Origin: Paulinella micropora
Taxonomy: Eukaryota > Cercozoa > Imbricatea > Euglyphida
Assembly (NCBI GenBank): GCA_009731375.1
Contig: BJOX01000034.1
Location: 1,006,020-1,070,019, forward strand
DNA: 64,000 bases
Direction: 5' to 3'
The notes beneath the pieces are model-generated. The model was not told the origin of the DNA and did no database searches. It saw only the letters and a list, made by a program, of their open reading frames with translations. Position numbers and translations under genes: made by a program. This document shows, one piece after another, positions 24,593-34,891 of this stretch; the first letter of the stretch is position 1; each line of letters begins with the position of its first letter.

Positions 24593-25321
24593 ATGACTTC
24601 TCACCCGACCTGCGAGATTGAGAAGATCTTCAAGCTCCGTGTTACACAACCTTTGGATTCCTACGATCTTTTGTCAACTTCGCAAGCCCACCTCTACGGC
24701 CGCACAGTCAACCTGTTCATGTCCGAAAAGATGAGACCATGCGATGGGAGGGTACTGACAGATAACGACGAAGAAGAAGAAGAAGAAGAAGAAGAAGAAG
24801 AAGAAGAAGAAGAAGAAGAAGAAGAAGAAGAAGAAATTAAAGCCAATTCCGCCAAAAGAAAAAAACCGTCTTACAGTCCGATCACGCAAGAAGATCATCG
24901 TTTCGATGCCCTCGCTTGGGAGCTCATCCGAAGGACTCAGCTGGGCGACCTGATCATGAGACGCAGCCCGACGGCACGATCCCTCTCCTTCGGATCATCA
25001 TCATCATCCTCATCATCGGCAGCATCGTCATCTACCACGTCAACTGCATCGGCCCTTGCCCAACCATCGGCCCCTGCACCTGGTACACCGCAATCATTCC
25101 AGGATGCGCTGAGTAACCCTCCGTCGTTGCAAGCTCCAACTGTTCCGCGAACACCAAGTCACAGCCATCGACATGGTAGACGACGCTCTTCTGGTAAACG
25201 TGAACGCTCAGCATCACCGGCACCTTCTTCCCCTTGCTCTCAAGTTCCGGCGGCTTCTGCGCCGTCACCTCGGCCCTGGGGCCGCCCACCCAACCGACTA
25301 CCAGTCCAGTCGCCGGGTTGA
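24593..25321 (+). CDS. Low-complexity gag-like ORF (poly-Glu, poly-Ser)
   Basis: 242 codons. Residues 1-58 look like folded protein, followed by a poly-Glu run from an AAG array (24,769-24,834), then a short helix-like part (DHRFDALAWELIRRTQLGDL) and a Ser/Pro/Ala-rich tail. The AAG array is length-unstable and may have changed the protein. It lies upstream of RT and integrase on the same strand, so a structural (gag) role is plausible, but no zinc knuckle or capsid signature is visible. Confidence 0.4.
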   Translation: MTSHPTCEIEKIFKLRVTQPLDSYDLLSTSQAHLYGRTVNLFMSEKMRPCDGRVLTDNDEEEEEEEEEEEEEEEEEEEEEEIKANSAKRKKPSYSPITQEDHRFDALAWELIRRTQLGDLIMRRSPTARSLSFGSSSSSSSSAASSSTTSTASALAQPSAPAPGTPQSFQDALSNPPSLQAPTVPRTPSHSHRHGRRRSSGKRERSASPAPSSPCSQVPAASAPSPRPWGRPPNRLPVQSPG

Positions 25322-25860
25322 GCACAGCATCTAAGAAGGCACTACGTCGCGCCCGTCGGACAGCAGCCAGCGCATCTTCTGCCCGTTTGTCGTCGTCCAG
25401 CTCCTCGTCTGCGTCTGTGAGCAGCACAGCCGTGATGCCAGCCCAACCGCAGGCACCCCAATCACCTTTTAGTAGCTCGTCCTCCTCGTCCAGTTCCTCG
25501 CCGGCACCCGCGGGAAGCTTAACTAGTGCGTTATCCCAATCCTCGGCGTCTCACTCCCCGGTGCAAGGCGGCCCCCGGGTCACATTTTCGCTAAGCCCAC
25601 TTGGAGTGTACAAGACTCGCACCCCCAACGCCATAGACCGCGACCATGTTGGACCACTCAGCCAGTTGGCACAGAGAGATGCAATGACGCCGGTGCCACC
25701 GCCGCCTTTCTCTCCTCCAGCTGACCGTTATGTCAGGGTCAGCCCCACGCGATCTAATCACGGCTGGTCGGGTTTCTCCAACTTTACGGACATACCAGGC
25801 CATCAACTGGAGCTTCAAAAAGCCTTCGGCGCCAGGGGGCTCTCCAGGCACGGATCCTGA
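25234..25860 (+). CDS. Ser/Pro-rich ORF, 208 aa
   Basis: Overlaps the previous ORF by 88 bases in another frame. Mostly Ser/Ala/Pro with two poly-Ser blocks, ending in a more complex segment (residues 120-208). It is probably the shifted continuation of the preceding low-complexity region. No family recognised. Confidence 0.35.
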   Translation: MLSSSGGFCAVTSALGPPTQPTTSPVAGLSTASKKALRRARRTAASASSARLSSSSSSSASVSSTAVMPAQPQAPQSPFSSSSSSSSSSPAPAGSLTSALSQSSASHSPVQGGPRVTFSLSPLGVYKTRTPNAIDRDHVGPLSQLAQRDAMTPVPPPPFSPPADRYVRVSPTRSNHGWSGFSNFTDIPGHQLELQKAFGARGLSRHGS

Positions 25861-26359
25861 ACTCTACATTATTCGAGGCATCTTTGCTACTTATTTTCCA
25901 ACCGCGGCCATGACTATCATTCCAGGCACTCACCCGCACTGCCGTCACCTTGGCTACTGGATCCCTAAGCACTTTACCCTCAATCAGGGCCTATCGCCGG
26001 ATTCAACGATGGAGATGCAACACCCAAGAGTAGAACGCTACTTCCCTATGATACAATCACTCCAGCACGGTGCTTTCCGTATCAAACCCCTCGATAGAAC
26101 GCCTCCCTTCAAAGTGACTGAAGACTGGCCTCTCCCTTCGGCAGATTTCAGCCATTTTGCCAATAGGCCACTTCTGGTGCGAACTTTCCTTCCGCGGGAT
26201 ACTAGTCTCCCACGTACCAAGGAAAGCAAGATATACGCGCACACAGAACCGCGACAATGGTATGGGAAGACACCATGGGATAATGAATATGCGGCAGAGT
26301 TCTCCGAAGCCATCCGAGGCTTCCACCGCGACCGCCCTACTATCTTGATGCAGCGCTGA
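25730..26359 (+). CDS. Unrecognised ORF, 209 aa
   Basis: Overlaps the previous ORF and ends 1 base before the next start. The composition is globular and rich in Pro, Phe and aromatic residues, with a His/Cys-containing stretch (PGTHPHCRHLGYW). It reads as the direct upstream partner of the 439-codon ORF, and both may be one protein split by a frameshift. No family recognised. Confidence 0.45.
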   Translation: MSGSAPRDLITAGRVSPTLRTYQAINWSFKKPSAPGGSPGTDPELYIIRGIFATYFPTAAMTIIPGTHPHCRHLGYWIPKHFTLNQGLSPDSTMEMQHPRVERYFPMIQSLQHGAFRIKPLDRTPPFKVTEDWPLPSADFSHFANRPLLVRTFLPRDTSLPRTKESKIYAHTEPRQWYGKTPWDNEYAAEFSEAIRGFHRDRPTILMQR

Positions 26360-26360
26360 G

Positions 26361-27680
26361 ATGGACCCCGAAACCTTTGAGGACTTCACATGCGGTCTTG
26401 CTCTCATTTCGGGAACCAGAAGCCCTCTCGCAGTCATTAACACCGAAGCCATGTGCCTGATCCGTGCGGACACTACATCGGCCCCTGTGATGACCCGTCG
26501 GGGAAGTAATGTGCCTACTAAAACCGAACTTGAAGATATCTTCAGTATCCCGAAAGGCACCACCATGATGTCACGGTTTTATAATAGCAAACAAACTGCC
26601 ATTATATTCCACTTCGGCCCACAAAAAGGCAGAAATACTGCTCAACTCATCGCAGCTTCTCTATTTGGACCTAACATCGAACCCACCGGCGATGTCCCAT
26701 ACTTCAAAGCAGGAATGGCCTTTGACTTCTTCTACCGCCCATGGGGATATCGATCTTCGTACCTCGGCCTACTTGTGGGAGCAAATCCCAACGCCTCCCC
26801 TTTAGCAGCCGTCCTTAAAGGAGAACTCCTATTCCCGTGGTGTAGTATGGAACAGACCGAAGCCAAACACCTGCGCTTTGACCCGATACCACTCTCGACA
26901 TCATCGTACATTCGCCGTGCTTTTCGAATACCGACTCGAGAACGCTGCTTCGCCCTACAACACTATTTTCATCGTCTTCCATGTAATGACCCAATATGGC
27001 TCAAAATTGTCGCCAACGACACGTACTACGATCTCGACAGCACCAACGCTGCTACAGGCCTACGCGCAGTACATGAGCGATCCTACGACTGCATTGTCGA
27101 TTTGCCGCTCAGTTTTTTCGACGATTGCAACCTCACGGTGTACTACACGGGAAACGACGAACTGTTCTTGGGATCATTCTTTAACCCCAACCACTACATG
27201 GGGCAATCAATAGGCATAATGAAGTTCATCGGGATAGTTACGCTCGACGATGCAGCAACTCGCGACTATCTTCAGAAGTCACACAACTGGACAGCCTCCC
27301 CGGGCACGGATGGTGTTAGGGATTCCTTCTCAGGCGAGTTCCGCTGGATACGTTATGAAAAAGTCCCGTGGCATCTGGCCCAGTATTTCCTTATGGTCGT
27401 AGCCAGCGAAACCGGAAGACGGTCAAGCAAGGAAATTCATGTGGTACACCACCCACCCCATACTGTCCCATGTTCGACTGATATCATTAACCCGTACTCT
27501 CGAGACAAACGCCTCCGTGGCTACCCCTACGGAGCCCCACTTGTCCGTATGCAACCGTCACGCCACGCTCAACGACACTTCCAAGTCTGGCGCCCGGGCG
27601 ATGTTTACGCGACCCCATCACCAAGTGGGCCACACCCATCATCGATGGCTCAACCTCAAGACAAACAGGACAGAGTCTAG
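26361..27680 (+). CDS. Unrecognised globular ORF, 439 aa, in the plus-strand retroelement
   Basis: The longest intact ORF of the 5' part of this element. It has full sequence complexity with many aromatic residues (AFDFFYRPWGYRSSYLG, PLSFFDDCNLTVYYTGND) and no repeat content, typical of a folded protein. The C-terminal ~60 residues turn basic and Pro/Gln-rich. It is followed 2 bases later by a Ser-rich ORF and then RT. Position and size would suit a capsid-like gag, but no conserved motif was recognised and no function is assigned. Confidence 0.6.
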   Translation: MDPETFEDFTCGLALISGTRSPLAVINTEAMCLIRADTTSAPVMTRRGSNVPTKTELEDIFSIPKGTTMMSRFYNSKQTAIIFHFGPQKGRNTAQLIAASLFGPNIEPTGDVPYFKAGMAFDFFYRPWGYRSSYLGLLVGANPNASPLAAVLKGELLFPWCSMEQTEAKHLRFDPIPLSTSSYIRRAFRIPTRERCFALQHYFHRLPCNDPIWLKIVANDTYYDLDSTNAATGLRAVHERSYDCIVDLPLSFFDDCNLTVYYTGNDELFLGSFFNPNHYMGQSIGIMKFIGIVTLDDAATRDYLQKSHNWTASPGTDGVRDSFSGEFRWIRYEKVPWHLAQYFLMVVASETGRRSSKEIHVVHHPPHTVPCSTDIINPYSRDKRLRGYPYGAPLVRMQPSRHAQRHFQVWRPGDVYATPSPSGPHPSSMAQPQDKQDRV

Positions 27681-27682
27681 AA

Positions 27683-28534
27683 ATGAGCACCCGAGACCTA
27701 GTGTACGAGAGATTGCTTACCCCAAAACCTGAGAACTCCCATATACTTACACGCTCACCAGGAGCGACACGGAGACACCGCATTGGGTATCCTCATACCT
27801 ATGAAATCCACGCTGGATTTGACGTCCAAGCATCGTCATCGCACCCTTACGAGATAGTGTATTCCCCTGAGAAGTACGATGACCAACCTGATTCTTCGTC
27901 AAGTTCAAGTTCTTCATCCAGTTCGTCATCTAGCTCGAGTTCATCGTCAAGGGCAATAGCCCCTGCTCAGCCTCTATCGGCCCCAGCGTCGTTACCACCG
28001 GCCCCAATGCAGCCACCGTTGGCCTCAATCCAGCCGCCATCAACCCTGGCTCACCCACCAGCGGCCACTGGTTCTGACGCACCGGCCGCAACGTTGGCAC
28101 AGGTAACTCGTGCCCACCCTGTGCAACCACAGCCCCTTTTTGGCTGCAAGCCCAGTGAGAACAAGAAGCATCACGAAGACGACAATTTAAAAGGCGGCGG
28201 ACAAGGCCCCACCTCGTCTTCGTCAAGTGGTTCGTCGTCAAGCAGTTTGCCATCAACGCCGACTATGACCCAGACATCTGCGACTTCCCCTCCTCACTCA
28301 ACGACGCGACGTTCACAACACCCTCGGAACAAGGAAAGAGTGAACTTTGCGGATTGCCCAAAAGCAACCTCTCCTCTGTCACCTAGCCACCTTGCCTCTT
28401 CCGATCATCGAGCCGCACTTTCAAGACGACGAATTCTCAACCATAAATCTCGAAGTTGCCGCCAATTCAATATGCTCGCTCGGCCTGGCACTGGCTCAAC
28501 TCAGAGTTTGGGCAATACGCAAAGTCAAGCGTGA
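27683..28534 (+). CDS. Ser/Pro-rich ORF, 283 aa
   Basis: Residues 1-70 are globular, followed by a poly-Ser block, a Pro/Ala-rich linker and a second poly-Ser block. From about 28,235 another frame (coding-like to about 28,380) and then a third (28,347-28,574) look more protein-like than this one, indicating at least two frameshifts. A protease could be hidden here, but no D-T/S-G motif was found. Confidence 0.4.
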   Translation: MSTRDLVYERLLTPKPENSHILTRSPGATRRHRIGYPHTYEIHAGFDVQASSSHPYEIVYSPEKYDDQPDSSSSSSSSSSSSSSSSSSSRAIAPAQPLSAPASLPPAPMQPPLASIQPPSTLAHPPAATGSDAPAATLAQVTRAHPVQPQPLFGCKPSENKKHHEDDNLKGGGQGPTSSSSSGSSSSSLPSTPTMTQTSATSPPHSTTRRSQHPRNKERVNFADCPKATSPLSPSHLASSDHRAALSRRRILNHKSRSCRQFNMLARPGTGSTQSLGNTQSQA

Positions 28535-28639
28535 CAACCAAATCTGGGGCATTTTCCAGACTCCAAACAACTGAGGCTGCCTGCTCCTCTGACGCTTCAG
28601 ACCGACATCGGCCCGCCGTTTCCATACACGGATCCCTTC

Positions 28640-29587
28640 ATGGAAGACTTCGCGCAGACATGCCCCGACCCCCGCATGCTCTTTTGCACTGCATCAACAG
28701 TCCAGGGACCCCATCCTACCCCATGGTTCTTCATCTCTGAAAGACTTTGCCGCGACTTTTTAACCAAGCGAGCGGAACAAAAAGCGGCACCGACAGGTCC
28801 TAAGTTTCCTCCTGAAGCAGTCAACCCAAGCCTCACCAAACCCCAACAAGACCAACTCTGGGCCCTCATCCGCGAATTCGACCACATATTTCAAGACAAG
28901 GCAGGCATCTTCAAACACACTGTCGTGTCCCTTCGACTCAAACCGAATGCCAAGCCAGTTGCAGTTCCATGCCCGCGTTGGACTCCGGCAGTGGGCGAAT
29001 ATCTTTCTAGCTGGGCTACGGACGTCCTCAGCGCCGGCACATGGAGCTACGCCTCCTCTCCATGCGCATGGGCGAGCCGCAGTTGCCCGGTCGGGAAATT
29101 CGAGGATATCGCGAAAGAAGTCATCCGAGACATTCGGAACGTTTACGACTACCGCATGCCCAATGACAATTTTCATCTCCCAGTCCCAGATCTTCCAAAC
29201 CCGGATCATTACCGAGAACGATTCGCCGGCTGGCACTATCTCAGCTCCATCGACATGGTAGACGGCTTCTCCCATCTTCGCCTGAACCCGGATGATGATA
29301 GCCGAGATGTTTTAGCCGTGTGGACCCCTCAAGGTCTATTGGTCCCCAGCTTTATGCCTCAAGGTGTACATCGTGCCCCCGGCGATTTCCAGCGTGCGAT
29401 CGAGAAGTCATTCCAACCACTCCCCTTTTGGAACAAGCCGCCCCCAGCTATGCGCCTATCTCGACGACGTTACCGCTGGTGCAAACGACTTTCAAACACA
29501 CCTGAACCAAATTCGTGGTATATTCTCAAGTATGGACACCTCCGGCCTTCATGGATCGGCGCGCAAACTCCGCTTGGGATACCATGA
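28640..29587 (+). pseudogene. Ty3/gypsy-like reverse transcriptase, 5' portion
   Basis: Fingers/palm part of an RT: the NPSLTKPQQDQLWALIREFDHIF linker, then DMVDGFSHLRLNPDDDSRD (motif A, catalytic Asp) and FMPQGVHRAPGDFQRAIEK (motif B). Near 29,430 the frame leaves the RT reading; the YxDD motif (CAYLDDV) lies in the neighbouring frame. The gene is therefore broken by a single-base-type frameshift, through mutation or sequencing error. The codons before 28,640 probably belong to the same pol. Confidence 0.75.
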
Positions 29588-30656
29588 ACTGACAATACTC
29601 GGTAAGAGGTGTAGTAAGAAAGGTATCGCCGCTGACACAGCGGAGATCGACGCCATCCTCCGAATGGCCGATCCCTCCAATGTGTCTGAAGTTCGATCCG
29701 TTCTGGGTATGACCAACTTCATACATGCCCACATCCCCGACTACTCCCGCCTTGTATCACCTCTTACGAACTTGCTCCAGTCTACTCACGCCCGACCAGC
29801 AGGTCAACCCTACCTCCATCGAGAAGAGCGGAAATGTATGAAGAAGCTCCGCCGCGTGCTTACTACGCTTCCCGTCCTGGCCAAATATGGGTCTTCTCAC
29901 CATCTTTGCCTTCGGACGGATGCTAGCCAAATAGGCATCGGAGGTGCCCTTCACACTGGCCCTGACCGCGACGCCCCGGTCATCGAATACTTTTCTCTCA
30001 AGTTCACAGACACGCAAACCCGCTGGGCGACCTACGTGCGAGAAGCCTACGGCGTTATTTACGGAGTTCAACAGTGCCGCTACTATATTGATGCCAGCGA
30101 CCACGAACTCACTATCGTCACCGATCACCTGCCACTCTTGTGGTTATGGCACGCTCGCAGCCCCATGATCGTCGGATGGGTTCTGGAAAATCTTCAGACA
30201 ATCCGTTTTAAGGTCGAATACCTCCCCGGTAAACAAAACCTCCCTCCGGATGGATTGTCCCGTGTCCCCTGCATAAGCCCAGGCGTCCCGACTCTCATCG
30301 GTGAAGCCGAAGCCACCCTACAGCTCCTCGCAACCATTCCATTACCCAGAGCAGGCTCTACTCTCTGGCTTGCAGTCGAAGGCACACATGCCGCCTTGGA
30401 AACGAAACTCAAGTCTCTCTCCTGCCGCATCATCCGCGCTGGCCCAACACTACAAAGCATTCAAGCCCCGTGGGACCTAGCTATTGTCATTCCCTCCGCT
30501 GAACGCTCTCCGGCCGTCGCACGTGACATGTTCGCCCTTCGTAAGCCATTTGCCCTGCTCATGCCGCAAGACCTCGTCCACTGCGTCCCGGACGATACAC
30601 TCCCACAGGAGGCGTCGAGACGTGTCGTAAGATTTTATTTCATGACGACAACTTAG
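29430..30656 (+). pseudogene. Ty3/gypsy-like RT 3' portion and RNase H
   Basis: Continues the broken pol in another frame (open from 29,364). YLDD is at about 29,456-29,467, followed by the thumb (LGMTNFIHAHIPDYSRLVSPLTNLL) and an RNase H domain with LRTDASQIGIGGAL, a Glu in VREAYGVIYGV and IVTDHLPLLW. The tail after YLPGKQNLPPDGLSR is an unassigned linker of about 120 residues. The RNase H degrades the RNA strand of the cDNA hybrid. Catalytic residues are present, but the upstream frameshift probably makes the copy inactive. Confidence 0.78.
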
Positions 30657-30829
30657 TGTGACTAGTCTTTGGCCTCGGCATGGAACAACATTATATATAC
30701 CCTCTTGTCGCTACTTCGCACGCTCCTCGCGTCACGCGCCAACAAATCATGGACGCACAACGATAAGACACTCTCACAGCCCCTCTCTGGACCGATGACG
30801 TCGCTACCGTCTCCGCCGGATCAACAGAA

Positions 30830-32110
30830 TTGACACTTCGTCAGGGCCTTGCCGTCCTCGCCGACGCCAAACAGTCAACACTGAAGATATACGTTCCAGA
30901 AGAGCTGCGCCGCCCGCTGATCAACTACGCCCACTTGATGCAGAACCACGCCAAAACGCCGACACTCGTCCCCTTCAGCAAGGAGCGCTATATTTGGTTC
31001 CGTACTGACGGCACGGATATTATGCACGCTGATGTCCTGGCCGCCCTCCGCGACTGCCACTTTTGCCAACTGGTCCACGCCCGCCTCACTCTCAACCACG
31101 GCCGCTACTCTTCGCTGAAGTGGAGCAGTCCAGGTCAAGGCATTGGCATCGATCATACGCACGTCGGCATTCCGGGCGTTGTTTTTCAGTATATCCTGAC
31201 GATCATCGATCTCTTCTCAGGATTTCTTCAATTCATCCCCTGCATCTCTACCACAGCCGAAGAAACAGTTGAGATCATCCTCAACCGATGGGCATACATT
31301 TTTGGTTTTCCGGAGTCCATTTTCTCCGACTACCACAGCTCGTTTGTAGGTAAATTAGCCAAACGCTTCTGCAGTGAGACCGGCCTCGACTGGCTGACCA
31401 CCGCACCCTACTCACACCATCAACTCGGCTTCGTGGAATGCCGGCACAAGGCGATCCGCACCGCAATTCAATCTCTACCCAAGGCAGACAAATCGAACTG
31501 GCCTAGCATCATCTCGTCCCTCTCCTTCGCCCAGAACACCTATGTGTCCACGGCTACAGGTATAACCGCCTTCGAGGGTATGTTGGCACGCAAACCTCGG
31601 TGCACACTGGACTTTTTGGATTCCTCGGAGATCGTTACTGCCCGCGCCTCCGCCTCAAGCGCCGCTCTGGACGCTTCCCCTACGCTTTCGCTTCAATCTT
31701 CAGAGCAGATCGAACTACTACGCCGCGCTCGCGCTGCAGTCACGGCGTACATCAGCACGTACACAGACGTCTCCCGCGCCCGATCTGTTGCTCAGAAGAA
31801 CAAGGGCCGCCGCAAAGCCGTTAAGGAGTGGAAGGTTGGCGACACCGTCACCGTCTACCGTCCTAAACCCTCAAAGCAAGGCATCCCCGCCTCGTCTGTT
31901 CTTCAGTTCGACGGCCCCTACACGATGTTAGAGCAGGTCAACTCTAACTGCTTTAAGCTCCGCCACCTCAAGACCGATAGGATTTTGAAGCGGATCGACC
32001 GCTCCCACCTCTCTCCGTACACCGCCCCCACTGATGGCGTCGCCCCGCTCAACCCAGTCGCAGTGGACGACTATGATGACGAGCGCGAGGGCACGGACGT
32101 CATCGTCTGA
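30830..32110 (+). CDS. Ty3/gypsy-like integrase with GPY/F module
   Basis: 426 codons. An HHCC-like zinc region occupies about residues 34-77 (H..H and CHFC). The DDE core has Asp in GIGIDHTHVG, Asp in IFSDYHSSF and Glu in LGFVECRHK. The C-terminal part has a GPY/F-type module (FDGPYTMLEQV..NCFKLR) and an acidic end. Integrase inserts the cDNA copy into chromosomes. It is separated from RNase H by ~170 bp containing stops, so the start of this reading is a frame break rather than a true initiation. The final 60 bases before the tail recur inverted at 33,263-33,322. Confidence 0.8.
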   Translation: MTLRQGLAVLADAKQSTLKIYVPEELRRPLINYAHLMQNHAKTPTLVPFSKERYIWFRTDGTDIMHADVLAALRDCHFCQLVHARLTLNHGRYSSLKWSSPGQGIGIDHTHVGIPGVVFQYILTIIDLFSGFLQFIPCISTTAEETVEIILNRWAYIFGFPESIFSDYHSSFVGKLAKRFCSETGLDWLTTAPYSHHQLGFVECRHKAIRTAIQSLPKADKSNWPSIISSLSFAQNTYVSTATGITAFEGMLARKPRCTLDFLDSSEIVTARASASSAALDASPTLSLQSSEQIELLRRARAAVTAYISTYTDVSRARSVAQKNKGRRKAVKEWKVGDTVTVYRPKPSKQGIPASSVLQFDGPYTMLEQVNSNCFKLRHLKTDRILKRIDRSHLSPYTAPTDGVAPLNPVAVDDYDDEREGTDVIV

Positions 32111-32924
32111 ACGGGAATCGGAAAAATCAACCCTCTGGAAATTATGGGCTACACACAGAGACCACGATACTAATCGTGTACTTTCATGTGCTGGTTGGAA
32201 GCAACGCATGAAAAATACACGACAACCATCTCTAACTGTCCTTTGGCTTACTGGATTTTCCGCAGGGCGCGATGATGGATAATCTTATCTCGCGCGGGGC
32301 GCGACGATACAATTCTTTTTCCGCGCAGGGACGCGACGACAGGCCTATGAGCCTTTGGAGGATAATATTTTAACCCGCCGGGGAGCGAGGTCGATGACGT
32401 TGACGGACTGATCACCCTCACGCTCACTTATTGATATTCACCCTCAGCTGCGGTGGCTTGACAAAGGGTAAGCGTACGGGGTACGAACGGGGAAAAGATG
32501 ACGGGAAAGACTGAGAAGATGAAGAGGAAGATGAAGAATGATGAAGAAGAGGAGAGTGGAGGGGGTAATACAAATACACCCACAGGTACCGCGGAAGGGC
32601 AACGGGCCCATATGGCGAGCAAGGCCACGGTACACTCGGAATGTGTTACTCATGGAATCTATTTCTATTTTGCCGCGCAGGGACGCGAAGACGGCAGAAC
32701 GCCGACTGGACGATAGGACTTACGTGGGTACGCCGGTCATGGCGTAATATTTCTAGGGAAGATGACGGTTCAAGTGGGAAAAGCGCTGGACGGGGGGCGG
32801 GTGAAGCCATTACGATGGGTAAAACCCACTTGAGAGTGAAAGGGGGTGGCTACTCCTTGGACTTAGCTTGCTTGCCCTTCTGGAAGACATGAAGCGGGAA
32901 GGATTCGCCGGTGATGAGAGTACC
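32111..32924. other. Spacer / possible 3' LTR of the plus element
   Basis: Contains repeated CGCGCNGGGCGCGACGA-like words around 32,270-32,340. No gene recognised. It lies where a 3' LTR would be expected, but no matching 5' copy was found in the window. Confidence 0.4.
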
Positions 32925-33378
32925 TCAAAGACGCTTAAGAACGTTAGCGGAGAGCCGGCCTTTGTCCTTGATCTTTTTGAAGGGACGCCATTCGATGTGT
33001 CGATGAACGACTTGATCGTTGGTGATATCGAAGAGGAGGGGCTTCCAGAAGGCCAGGGGTTTACTCCAGCTGTGAATGGTAGCTTTGTCCTTGGTGTCTT
33101 CGTAGATGGGGCGGAAGAGAGTTGGTGTCCGAAGTGATACCAAGTTGATGGACCACGAGGTCATCCTCCTCGTTTTCCGGATCCTCGTCCAAAACAGTGC
33201 CAAGTTTGACTTGGTCACGGTCGATGAAAGCAACGACTTCACCAGTGGTGTAGTTGACAGTGTCGTCATCATAGTCGTCCACTGCGACTGGGTTGAGCGG
33301 GGCGACGCCATCAGTGGGGGCGTAGTTCTCCTGCGCGTACCAAGTGTATACCATACACTTTTGAATCAAGTGATCCAC
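32925..33378 (-). pseudogene. Inverted fragment of a related integrase C-terminus
   Basis: On the minus strand the reading contains the same PTDGVAPLNPVAVDDYDD stretch as the plus-strand integrase end, from an exact 60-bp inverted duplication (32,023-32,082 and 33,263-33,322). It then continues with EVVAFIDRDQVKLGTVLDE and a downstream part in a second frame. The tail resembles the small beta-rich modules that follow the GPY/F region in some Ty3-like integrases. It is a fragment without an upstream catalytic part. Confidence 0.6.
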
Positions 33379-33502
33379 GGGTATCCTCAGCCGTTTCCCC
33401 CGGGCGCACCACCCCGGTTTCGGTCATCATCTTATCTTTTCATCCTTCTCTTTCTCACTCATTTCTCATCTCTCTCTCTTCCTTTCTTTCTCTTTCTCTC
33501 TC

Positions 33503-33814
33503 TCATCTTCTTCCCCTCCTCGTCCTCCGCTCCGTCCCCGAGGGACGCTTCCTTCCACTCGATCCCACCTGTGCCGGTGGTGCCCCGATAATCTCAAAGG
33601 GCCAGCCTCTCTCCTCCACCTCATCCCAGATGAACGTGGGGATTCGCCGCTCGTCCGTGAGGTCAAAAGGTATGTCCAAGACCTCCCTAGGCCGTGATTG
33701 CACCGTATAGGGCGTGTGGTCCTTGTCATCCAACTGGATGCTGACATCCCAAGTCTCCCGTTTCTGCCCCCAGTTCTCCAGAAAAACTGGACTGAACCGA
33801 CGGTCCTTTTCCAT
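33503..33814 (-). pseudogene. Unrecognised antisense ORF, 3' part of minus-strand retroelement
   Basis: 103 codons downstream of the integrase C-terminal reading. It contains TWDVSIQLDDKDHTPYTVQS and a basic Arg-rich end derived from a CT-rich tract. Position suggests the 3' end of pol or an accessory frame. No family recognised. Confidence 0.3.
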
Positions 33815-33995
33815 GTTAGTCCCATCATCGCTCCTCCAGAACTACATTACTGGGGCAATGCCCACCGCCGCTTTGGACCTCGTACGTCCTCCGACCCTCA
33901 ATATCCGCATGACATAGAAATCATCCAGCGTATCATCCGAGACCTCTCTATCCGCAGGTCACATCAAATAGTACTTGCCGATTCTCCAGCGGATT

Positions 33996-34790
33996 TTATC
34001 TATCTTGGTCGGGTCGACCAACCACTTTTCTAACTGTGGACGCGATCCACCTCCATCCCCCCTTCTGGTGGTGGTCTCGGACGGCCTCCTGTGCCCCTTT
34101 CTCCTCCTTCCTCTCCTCCCGTCGCAGCACTCCCTCCGAGCCCCCCGGCTCCTCCTTCCGCTCCTGAGTCTCCTCCTTGCCGTTGGCGCCCTCGCATTCC
34201 TGGCGCTGTTTCCTGGATGCTCGTTCGTGAGAGCCCTTTTCCAGCTCCGTAATTGCATCCCGCAATCTTTGTTTCTCCTCCTCTTCCGGTTCATACAGAA
34301 GCTGGTCCCTCAACCTCGCCAACTCTTCCGCCCGCTGCGAACGAGTAAGCAAATGTGTCGGGTTGCCCCAGTCATCCGTCGTGCGCGCCAGTGCCTGCGC
34401 ATCCGTCTCGTAATCCAATAGGAACGGCGAGAACTTGACCAGCCGTCGTACATGCACGATCTGTTCTTTTGCCGTTCGCTGATGGCGGATTTTGTAGTTG
34501 CATGCCGCAGTTTGCTGCACCACCTGATACGGCCCCTGCCGCTTTTCGTAAACAACTTCGCCGACACACCCACCGGGATGCTCGGGACGTATAACAAGAC
34601 CGTGTTTCCCACGTTGAATTCCATGTCGGAACTTTTGTTGTCCCTTGTCGTCCTTCCTCCTCATAGCAGCCTCACGCTGCTTCCGGACGATGTGTTCAGC
34701 CTCCGCTATTGCCCGCAGGCGGCATGCCATCAATTCCGTCGGGTCATATAAAGCCGTGTCCTTGAAGCGATCCGTAGGTGTGTTCAACAC
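33996..34790 (-). pseudogene. Integrase C-terminal region of minus-strand Ty3-like element
   Basis: 264 codons following the integrase core in a shifted frame. It includes FRHGIQRGKHGLVIRP, a GPY/F-type module (KRQGPYQVVQQTAACNYKIR), HVRRLVKFSPFLLDYE and a long Glu/Arg-rich charged tail. The frame change relative to the core at about 34,800-34,890 shows a break. Confidence 0.65.
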
Positions 34791-34891
34791 CCTTCCATGT
34801 ACCAGTTGATTCGGGCAAAGCCGAACGCTTCCTCCAAAGACGAGGAGCCCAAGTTGTTAAACGCAAACGTAAAAGCCTGCACCGTCTCCGG

